A DNA stretch of 64,000 nucleotides, taken from JAWKRB01 sp041389885. Its GTDB lineage: Bacteria; Myxococcota_A; Polyangia; Polyangiales; Ga0077539. The DNA lies in NCBI GenBank assembly GCA_041389885.1, contig JAWKRB010000024.1, positions 62,001 to 126,000 on the forward strand, read 5' to 3'. Position numbers and translations under genes: made by a program. The notes under the pieces were generated by a model. That model was not told the origin of the DNA. It made no database searches and saw nothing but the letters and a program-made list of their open reading frames with translations. Positions 45,279 to 53,611 of the stretch are shown here, piece after piece (the stretch's first letter is position 1; every line of letters starts with the position of its first letter).

Positions 45279-48200
45279 TCACATGTTGCGGCGGTACTGC
45301 CCGCCCACCCCGTAGAGCGCGTGCGAGAGCTGGCCCAGCGTGCAGACCTTGCACGCCTCCATCAGCGCGCTGAACACGTTGCCGCCGTCGAAAGAATGGC
45401 CGCGCGGCGCGGCCTCCAGCGCCGCAGGCGCGCGGTCGGCGTTGCAGATGCCCAGAGGCGTCGCGGGCGGCGATGGCGTAGTCCTTCTCTTCGCCGGTCG
45501 CGCGAATCACCTCGGGGGGCTGCACCGTGGGGCTCCCCTTGGGGTCGAGAAAGGTGTTCACCCCCACGATGGGCAGCTCGCCGTTGATAGCTGAGCGTCT
45601 CGTAGTGCAGCGACTCCTCTTGAATCTTCGAGCGCTGGTACATCCGCTCCATCGCGCCGAGCACGCCGCCACGGTCTGTGAGATCGCGCGAAACTCCCGC
45701 GAGCACCGCAGCCTCGACCATGTCGGTGAGCCGCTCGATGATGGACGATCCCTGCGAGGGGTTTTCGTTCTTGCTCAGCCCGAACTCCTTGTTGATCACC
45801 AGCTGAATCGCCAGCGCCCTTCGCGCTCTCTTCGGTGGGCGTGGTGATCGCCGTCGTAGGCGTTGGTGTGCAGCGAGTTGCAGTTGTCGTTGAGCGCCAG
45901 CGGCGCCTGGAGCGTCGTGCGAATGTCGTTGAACGCGATCTCCTGCGCGTGCGGCGAAGCGGCCAGGTCTGGATGTGGTACTTCAGCTTCTGCAAGCGCT
46001 CGTTGCCGCCGTACTTGTCGCGCATCGCGCAGGCCAGATCCTCCGGGCGACGCGGCCGAGCACGGCGTACTCCGGGTCATCCCGTTCGAGAAGAAGAACG
46101 AGAGGGTTGGGCGCGAAGTCGTCGATGTTCATCCCCGCGAGAGGTAGTACTCGACGAAGGTGAAGCCGTTGGCGAGGGTGAAGGCCAGCTGCGAGATCGG
46201 GTTCGCCCCGGCCTCAGCGATGTGGTAGCCGAGATCGACACCGAGTAGAAGTTGCGCACCTTCTCTTCGGACAGAAGAACTGCTGGATATGCTCCCGTGA
46301 GACGCAACGCAGGCCTCGGTGGAGAAGATGCAGGTGTTCTGCGCCTGGTCCTCTTTCAAGATGTCGGCCTGCACAGCCGCGCACCTGCTTCAAGGGTCTC
46401 GGCCCGGGCTTCGCGTAGACCTCCGGCAACGGCACCTCGTCGCCCGACACCCGAGGAGCATCAGCCCGAGCCCGTCGTTGCCCTCGGGGATCTCTCCCTG
46501 GTACCGCGGTAGCACCATCCCCGCGCGGCGTGAGGGAACACCGATGCGGGCCTCGACCTCGATCGATCATCCTGCGCGCGGATGTCTTCTCGCACCGCTG
46601 GTCCACCGCGGCGTTGAGGTAGAAGCCGAGGACCATCGAGACTGGTCCGTTGATAGTCATCGACACGGGTCGCCGGGTCAGCCAGATCGAAGCCTGAGTA
46701 GAGCTTCTTCGCGTCGTCGACGCTCGCCACCGGCTCGCCCGAGTTGCCGACCTTGCCGTAGATGTCGGGGCGCATGCGGTCCGGGGTCTTCTCTAAGTAG
46801 AGGGTCACCGAAGGTGAAAGCGGTGGAGAGCCTTCGCCGGGAGCCCCCGCGAGACGGAAATGAAAGCGCTTGGTGCGCTCCAGCAGGGCCGCCCTCGCCC
46901 GCGAACATCCGCGCCGGGTCTTCGCCCTCTCGCTTGAGGGGAAAGACCCCCGCGGTGAAGGGATAGAGCCCCGGAGGCGCCTCTCTCAACAGCCAGCGCA
47001 GGATGTCTCCCCAGTCTTCGTACTGCGGCAGGGTCACCTTGGGCACGCGCAGGCCCGAGAGGGAGGCGGTGGTGAGGTCCTGCTCGATGACCTTGTCGCG
47101 CACCTGAAACTGGTACTTCGCGGCCTCGTAGCGGCGCTTCATCGCCGGCCACCCCGCGAGCAGGGCGCGGCACTCGGGGTGAAGGCGAGACTCGAGGTCC
47201 TGCACCATCGCGACGAGCTCGCCGAGAAAGGCCGGCTCGCCCTCGACGGTCTGCGTGACCTGCACGGTGTCATCGCCCGCGCGGGGCTCGACCACCTCGA
47301 TGCGCGTGCGTCCGACGTTCGCGCGCAGGGCCTCGAGGGTCCCGGTGAGCTGGTACATGCGCCGCGCGAGGGCCGACTGCGCGCGCACGAAGCCGTCGGC
47401 CGCCTCGCAGGTCTCGGCGATCTCCGCGAGGTAGCGCGTGCGGTCGGGGGGGATGATCCACTTCTTCTCGGACATTCCCTGCGTGAGCTCGAAGCTCGAT
47501 CGCAGGGGCGCGCCGGTGCGGTCGGCGACGAGGTCCATGAGCCTGCGGTAGAGGGCGTTGGTGCCGGGGTCGTTGAACTGCGAGGCCATGGTCCCGAAGA
47601 CCGCGAGGCTCTCGTCGCTGGCGTCGAAGGCGTTGCGGTTGCGCTTCACCTGCTTGCGCACGTCGCGCAGCGCGTCGAGGGAGCCGCGCTTGTCGAACTT
47701 GTTGATCGCGATGACGTCGGCGTAGTCGATCATGTCGATCTTCTCGAGCTGCGTCGCCGCGCCGTACTCCGCGGTCATCACGTAGAGCGAGAGGTCGACC
47801 AGGTCGGTGACGGCCGTGTCGGACTGTCCGATGCCCGAGGTCTCGACGATCACCAGGTCGAAGCGCGCCGCGCGGCAGACGTCGATGCTCTCGCGCAGGT
47901 GCCGCGAGAGCGCGAGGTTCGACTGCCGCGTCGCGAGGGAGCGCATGTACACCCGCGGCGAGTCGATCGCGTTCATGCGAATGCGGTCGCCCAGCAGCGC
48001 GCCGCCGGTGCGCCGACGCGAGGGGTCGACCGAGAGCACCGCGACGGTCTTGTCGCTGAAATCACTGAGGAATCGACGAACGAGCTCGTCGACCAGGCTG
48101 GACTTTCCCGCGCCTCCGGTGCCGGTCACGCCGAGCACGGGCACGCGCGGCCCCGCGGCGACGGCGTCGGGGAGCGCGGCGCGCAGGCGCTCGCTCGCGT

Positions 48201-48738
48201 CGGGGTCGTCTTCGGCCGCGGTGATGAGCCGCCCGAGCACCGCGGGGTCCCGCGCGGGGAGCGCGCGCACGGCGTCGGCGACGGAGGGGGTGGCCTTGGC
48301 GAAGTCGCACTGGCGCAGGAGGTCGTTGATCATCCCCTGGAGGCCCATCGCGCGGCCGTCGTCGGGGGAGTAGATCCGCGCGACGCCGTAGGCGTGGAGC
48401 TCGTCGATCTCGCTGGGGAGGATGGTCCCGCCGCCGCCGCCGAAGACCTTGATGTTCGCGCCGCGGTCGCGGAGCAGGTCGATCATGTACTTGAAGAACT
48501 CGACGTGACCGCCCTGGTACGAGGTGATCGCGATGCCCTGCACGTCCTCTTGAATCGCGCAGTCGACGATCTCTGACACGGCGCGGTTGTGCCCGAGGTG
48601 GATCACCTCGGCGCCGCTCGCCTGCATGATCCGTCGCATGACGTTGATCGCGGCGTCGTGGCCGTCGAAGAGCGACGCCGCGGTGACGACGCGGACGTGG
48701 TGGACGGGCTTGTAGGCGGGGATGACTGGGCTGTTCAC
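45279..48738 (-). pseudogene. icmF: Fused isobutyryl-CoA mutase IcmF, C-terminal half frameshifted
   Basis: GTG 48738 opens an intact 600-residue N-terminal part: the B12 domain with FDGHDAAINVMRR (H26), then a MeaB-like GTPase (GVTGTGGAGKSSLVDE, K212; VIVETSGIGQSDTAV; INKFDKRG). The mutase domain follows, but from about 46.9 kb it needs six or more frame changes. Its motifs nevertheless persist in order: YLEKTPDRMRPDIYGKVGNS, SMTINGPVSMVLGFYLNAA, LKEDQAQNTCIFSTE, GYHIAEAGANPISQLAFTLA, NDNCNSLHTNAYD, and the end YRRNM at 45279. IcmF interconverts isobutyryl- and butyryl-CoA. The dense shifts with preserved motifs suggest sequencing indels at least as much as decay. Confidence 0.8.
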
Positions 48739-51023
48739 GGCGGGGCGAAGACTAGACCCTTCCCCCAGGGGATTTGAAGCGTCGGGGCGGGATCGCGCGG
48801 CTGGAACTCACCGACGCGTACGCATCGCTCCACGCCCTCCACCCCGGGCCCCTCCTCCATGGCTTCGCCGATGGAGGAGGGAGACGGCGTCGTCTGAACC
48901 CACCGCGACGCGACCGTTGTGATGTACGCAGCATCCCGAGGCGCGCTCGATGCGACGATCCATCCGATGGGTCGCATCCCCTCCTCCATCGGCGAAGCCC
49001 ATGGAGGAGGGGCAGGGAGGAGGGTCACCCCCTGCAGCAGCGCCCGCACCTTCTCGGTCACCGCGGGCACCGTGAGCCCGTACTTCTCCGCCAGCACCGG
49101 CGCGGGCGCCGAGGCGCCGAAGCCGTCGACGCCGATGCAGAGCCCGTCGAGACCCACCCAGCCCTTCCAGAGGTCCGTGCGGCCCGCCTCGATGGAGACG
49201 CGGCGGGTGCCCGCGGGGAGCACCGACGCGCGGTACTCCCAGGGCTGCGCGGCGAAGACCTCCATGCACGGCACCGAGACCACCCGCACGCGCTCGCCCT
49301 GCGCCGCGAGGGCCTGCGCCGCGCCCACCGCGAGGCCCACCTCGCTGCCCGTCGCGAGGATCACCACCGTCGGCGCTCCGCCCTCCTCGCGCACGAGCAC
49401 GTACGCGCCCTTCGCCGCGGCCTCGCCGCGCCCCTCCGACTCGGGGAGCAGGTCGACCTTCTGCCGCGTGAGGATCAGCTCGGTCGGTCCGTCGCGGCGC
49501 GAGGCCGCCGAGGCCCACGCCGCCGCGCACTCGACGCCGTCGGCCGGGCGCCAGACGTGCGTGTTGGGGATGAGCCGCAGCGCGCTCACGTGCTCCACCG
49601 ACTGGTGCGTGGGCCCGTCCTCTCCGAGAAAGATCGAGTCGTGCGTGAACACATGCACCACGGGCAGCTCCGACAGCGCCGCGAGGCGAATCGCAGGGCG
49701 CATGTAGTCGCTGAAGGTCAGAAAGGTCGCCGTGAAGGGCACGAACATCCCGTAGAGCGCCATGCCGTTGGCGAGGGAGCCCATCGCGTGCTCACGAATG
49801 CCGAAGCGCAGGTTGCGCCCCTCGAAGCTCGTCGCGGTGACCTTGACGGAGCCCTTGATGGGGGTCTTGGTCGATCCGCCGAGGTCGGCGTCGCCGCCCA
49901 CGAGGGAGGGCATGAGGGCCGCGACCCGCTGCTCCATCACGCTCGCGAGGCCGCGCGTGGCGTCGGCCGCCGCGGGCACCGCCGCGAGGAGCTCGCTCAG
50001 GAGCCCTTGCGGCACAGCGCGATCGCGCATCGCGCGGTAGGTCTCCGCGAGCTCGGGGTGCGCGGCGAGCCAGGCGGCCTCGTGCTGCGTCCACGCGGCG
50101 CGGGCGGCCGCGCCCTCGGCGGCGCGGGCGGCGAAGTGCGCGCGCACCGCGTCGGGGACCACGAAGGTCTCTTCGGGCCACCCCAGCGCCGCGCGGGTCG
50201 CCGCGGCCTCGGCCTTGCCCAGGGGCTCGCCGTGGACCTTGTGCGAGTCGCTCTTGTTCGGCGCGCCGTGGCCGATGATGGTGCGCGCGAGGATCAGCGT
50301 GGGCTGCGTCTCGCTCTGCGTCGCGCGCTCGTAGGCGGCGGCGAGGGCCTCGTGGTCGTGCCCGTCGACGCGCTCGGTGCGCCAGCCCGCGGAGGCGAAG
50401 CGCGCGGCGACGTCTTCGCTGAAGGCCTCGTCGATGGCGCCGTCGAGGGTGATCCGGTTGTCGTCGTAGACGTAGATCAGGTTGTTGAGCTGGAGGTGCC
50501 CCGCGAGGCTCGCGGCCTCGTAGGCCACGCCCTCCATCACGTCGCCGTCGGAGACCAGCGCCCACACGCGGTGCGCGAAGAGACCGGGAAAGCGCGCGGC
50601 GGCCATCTTCGCCGCGAGGGCCATGCCCACGCCGTTGGCGAAGCCCTGACCGAGCGGCCCGGTGGTGACCTCGACGCCGGGGGTGAGGTGCACCTCGGGG
50701 TGGCCGGGGGTCTTCGAGCCCCACTGGCGAAAGCGCTTGAGCTCGTCGAGGGGGAGGTCGTAGCCCGCGAGGTGGAGCATCCCGTAGAGCAGCATCGAGC
50801 CGTGCCCCGCGGAGAGGATGAAGCGGTCGCGGTCAGGCCACGCGGGGTCGCTCGGGTCGTGGCGCAGAAAGCGCGACCAGAGGACGTAGGTGAAGTCTGC
50901 GGCGCCCAGCGGGAGCCCGGGGTGGCCCGAGTTCGCCGCCTCGATCGCGTCGATCGCGAGGAACTTCAGGGTGTTCACGCAGAGGCGCGCGAGCTCGGGG
51001 GACGCGGCGGGCGCAGGCGGCAT
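48735..51023 (-). CDS. tkt: Transketolase with repeat-derived C-terminal extension
   Basis: The 762-residue product matches transketolase over residues 1 to about 668: FLAIDAIEAANSGHPGLPLG, GPLGQGFANGVGMALA, the ThDP motif (SDGDVMEGVAYEAASLAGHL, then NNLIYVYDDN), GIREHAMGSLANGMAL and FLTFSDYMRPAIRLAALSEL. It moves two-carbon units in the pentose phosphate pathway. From about 49020 the frame runs through two palindromic repeats, adding about 93 residues (WASPMEEGM..., SSIGEAMEEG...). The TGA ends inside GTGA, overlapping the icmF GTG. ATG 51023 is the family-like start; the longer frame upstream is not supported. Confidence 0.9.
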   Translation of the reverse strand: MPPAPAASPELARLCVNTLKFLAIDAIEAANSGHPGLPLGAADFTYVLWSRFLRHDPSDPAWPDRDRFILSAGHGSMLLYGMLHLAGYDLPLDELKRFRQWGSKTPGHPEVHLTPGVEVTTGPLGQGFANGVGMALAAKMAAARFPGLFAHRVWALVSDGDVMEGVAYEAASLAGHLQLNNLIYVYDDNRITLDGAIDEAFSEDVAARFASAGWRTERVDGHDHEALAAAYERATQSETQPTLILARTIIGHGAPNKSDSHKVHGEPLGKAEAAATRAALGWPEETFVVPDAVRAHFAARAAEGAAARAAWTQHEAAWLAAHPELAETYRAMRDRAVPQGLLSELLAAVPAAADATRGLASVMEQRVAALMPSLVGGDADLGGSTKTPIKGSVKVTATSFEGRNLRFGIREHAMGSLANGMALYGMFVPFTATFLTFSDYMRPAIRLAALSELPVVHVFTHDSIFLGEDGPTHQSVEHVSALRLIPNTHVWRPADGVECAAAWASAASRRDGPTELILTRQKVDLLPESEGRGEAAAKGAYVLVREEGGAPTVVILATGSEVGLAVGAAQALAAQGERVRVVSVPCMEVFAAQPWEYRASVLPAGTRRVSIEAGRTDLWKGWVGLDGLCIGVDGFGASAPAPVLAEKYGLTVPAVTEKVRALLQGVTLLPAPPPWASPMEEGMRPIGWIVASSAPRDAAYITTVASRWVQTTPSPSSIGEAMEEGPGVEGVERCVRVGEFQPRDPAPTLQIPWGKGLVFAPP
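48846..49014. repeat. Paired palindromes related to MITE-like element A
   Basis: Two hairpins (cccctcctccat-ggcttcgcc-gatggaggagg near 48848-48880, and ctcctccatcggcgaagccc plus atggaggagg near 48979-49012) sit about 131 bp apart, the same order and spacing as inside the element at 37258-37514. Upstream, acgcgtacgcatcgctccac resembles that element's left segment. The right end is not complete. The repeat forms the 3' end of the transketolase frame. Confidence 0.8.
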
Positions 51024-51394
51024 GGCGGAGGATCCTCTCGGCACGGGTGGGGGGCGGTGACGCGCCGCGGCGTCTATCCCATTGTCGCGCGGGGCGCCAG
51101 ATGCGCGCAGAGCGTGCGCCCGAGCGCGTTGATCGTCCCGCGGGGCCGGGAGCGAAGATCGAGGGTCACACACACGCGCGGCTGGCGTGCTCGCGCGTCG
51201 CCCTCCCGTGGCAAGAACCCACGTCCACCTTCGCAGACCATCCGACGCGCCCCGTCGCGCGTACCTGTGGGAGTCGACACCGCCGCCACCGATGCGCCGC
51301 ACGACACCTGAGACCATGAGCTTTCTTCGCCCACAGCACCCCGGAGTCGCGCCGCCCCTCGGAGCGCCTCCACCGTCGCTTCGACGCGGGTGCG
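51024..51394. other. Divergent intergenic region tkt / membrane polymerase
   Basis: About 370 bp between divergent genes. It must carry both promoters, but no clear -35/-10 pair or operator stands out in this GC-rich sequence. No small gene is evident. Confidence 0.5.
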
Positions 51395-52939
51395 ATGAGC
51401 GACGCGCGCGCGCCCTCACGGCCCGCGGGTCTGAGCGGCCTCCCGCTGCTCGGGGCTGTTGTTCGTCTCGGCGCTCGCGCTGGCGATGGTGGCGCGCTTC
51501 ACCGCAGAGGAGAGCCGGGTGACCGCGACGAACTCGGTGATGGTCGAGGTCTTCTTGCTCTTCGGGCCTCGCGGGCGCGCTGGTGCTCCGCGACCCCGAG
51601 GGGCGGCTGCGGCTCTCGAACCCCGCGCTGCTGCTCCTGGGCTGGATGTTCTACTACTTCATCAAGCCTGCGATCGCCTGGCTGCAGGGCAGCCGCATGG
51701 CCCTCGAGTCGCCGGGCACGGTGGTCCTCGACGTGTCGGTGTTCGCGCAGGTGCAGCACGCGCACTGCTACCTCGCGATGGCGCTCTTCGCGGTACTTCC
51801 TCGCCGCGCCGACGAGCGTGCCGCGGGCGATCTTCGCGAAGTCGGGGCCTGAGATTCGCCCGACGTGGTTCATCGCGCTGGGGCTGCTGCCCTACGCGTC
51901 GAACATCCTCGAGCGCCTCGTCACGACGGGCAGCATCTTCGCCTCGGCGAGCTACGGAGACCTCACGGCCACCGGCGCGGCCGAGCTCCAGGCGTCCCGC
52001 AGCGAGGGCGGCGCGGGGTACCTGCTCACGCAGATCATGTCGAAGGTCTGGTACTTCCCGATCATGGCGCTGGGCGTGGGGTACTTCGCGCTCCTCGCGC
52101 GCTACCTCCGAGAAGACCGTCGCGTCGCCCTCTGCGCTCTTCTTCGCGCAGATCCCCGTGCTGCTCTTTCTCGGCAACGGCGGTCGCAGCTACACGGTGT
52201 TCCCGTTTCTCATCGCGCTGATCCTCGTGGACGCGCTACGGTGCAGCTCCGCTGGATTCGCGCCCTCCCCGCCGCCGCCGCCGCCGTGCAGGCCTTCAAC
52301 TTCTACGGGATCCTCCGGGGGTTTCAGACCGACAGCCCCACCGGCGCCATCAACGCCTCCATCGAGACGATCCAGAGCCAGTCGAACGTGCTCAACACCG
52401 AGGACGGGATCATGCTCACCAAGGAGGCCTACTGCCTCCTGCTCTCGATGCACGGGCACAACCAGCGCGGCATTCGGCTATTCTCCGACTCGATCATCCT
52501 CCTCCTCCCCGCGCAGATCGCGCCGAGCAAGGCCTTCATTCGCACCACCGCGGAGTTCCTCTCCGACGAGCTCCTGGGTCACCGTCGCCAGGGCGCCGGC
52601 GTCGCCGGGACCATCGTGGGCGACGGCCTGCTCCTGGGCGGCGACTACGGCGTGGTGGCCCTGGGCGTGGTGCTCGGGGTGATCCTGGGACTGATGGTCC
52701 GCTGGGGGTTGAGCGGCAAGGGCGGGGCGCGGCTGTGGCGCTGCGTGATCATGCTGCTGATGACCGCGCAGACCGCGCAGTACATCCGCGCCGACCTCGT
52801 CGTCGTGCTCACGCAGCTGCTCTACTACGTGCTCATGCCGGCCCTCGTGATCGAGGTGATGCTCGCCGCGAAGCTCCTCGACCGGGACATCTGGGAGATG
52901 CCCGTGCCCCTGATCCACCGCGAGCGTCGCCCGACCTGA
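51395..52939 (+). pseudogene. Polysaccharide repeat-unit polymerase-like membrane protein, frameshifted
   Basis: The product would be a multi-helix membrane protein of about 500 residues. Coherent segments alternate frame: LLFVSALALAMVARFTAEES, LLLLGWMFYYFIKPAIAWLQ, PRAIFAKSGPEIRPTWFIAL, YFPIMALGVGYFALLARYL, LFLGNGGRSYTVFPFLIALI, then a long intact stretch from about 52265 to the stop (FNFYGILRGFQTDSP, HGHNQRGIRLFSDSIILLLP, GDGLLLGGDYGVVALGVVLG). The large loop and flanking helices resemble O-antigen/oligosaccharide polymerases. Five or so indels lie between 51.45 and 52.26 kb. It could be a real pseudogene or a locally error-prone assembly. Confidence 0.6.
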
Positions 52940-52984
52940 GGCACCCGGCGGCCGCGGGGGTGGTGCGCGTCTATTCTTGATTGA

Positions 52985-53455
52985 TTTCAAGGAATTCGAT
53001 GCGCGCGTTCAACTGAGCCCCATCGTTCTCAGGCTTTCCCTTCGCTCGCCGGGCGCTCCCTTCGCGTTCGGACTGCCCCCCTTCGCTCGCCGGGCGCTCC
53101 TTCGCGTTCGACTGCCCCTTCGCTCGCCGGGGCGCTCCTTCGCAGCCTTGACTCCGGAGGCGTTTCGCCGTCTCGCTAAAGGGGAGCCGCGACGAAGGCC
53201 TCCGGCGGGGGCGGACCGGACGTTCGTCGCGCGCGTGCCGCGCACGACGGTGGGGTGATCGACCGTCGCGACGCAACAGCGCGAACGCGACACGATTCAA
53301 CACCCCGAAAATCATCCGTAAACCGTCGTGCGCGGCACGCGCGCGACGATCGCCCGGTCAGCCTCCGCCCCGGCGGAGGCGCCCAGTATCAGGCTCCCCC
53401 TTTAGCGAGACAGCGACCGAAGGGAGCGACCAGCGAGCGAAGGGGGCAGCTGGAA
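52985..53455. repeat. Dispersed repeat B, second copy, rearranged
   Basis: 53320-53450 is nearly the same as 26645-26775 (cgtcgtgcgcggcacgcgcg through the agcgagcgaagggggcagc end). The reverse complement of the same core (gcgcgtgccgcgcacgacgg, tggggtgatcga) occurs at 53210-53250. The left part has three copies of ccttcgctcgccgggcgctc. Thus it is an inverted-repeat element like 26391-26832, with internal amplification. Together with three copies of gcgcacgggggcaacctcta just after (53460-53520), it fills the gap before the MMPL gene. Confidence 0.8.
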
Positions 53456-53522
53456 ACGCGCGCACGGGGGCAACCTCTACGCGCGCACGGGGGCAACCTC
53501 TACGCGCGCACGGGGGCAGGTG
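53456..53522. repeat. 24-bp triplicate repeat upstream of the MMPL gene
   Basis: Three consecutive units of the form cgcgcacgggggcaacctcta (third ending caggtggc) run directly downstream of repeat B. They end about 90 bp before the MMPL start codon. Confidence 0.7.
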
Positions 53523-53611
53523 GCCACTCCGATCGCCACCGCCCCGGTGGTAGAGCGCCCCACGGGGAGCGTGTACAACCCGGCGCTCCACCCCTCTGGA
53601 GCGACCCCGCG

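Noticed and set aside
48774..51311. 845-codon plus-strand frame opposite transketolase
   Set aside because: Antisense shadow of a clearly conserved enzyme.
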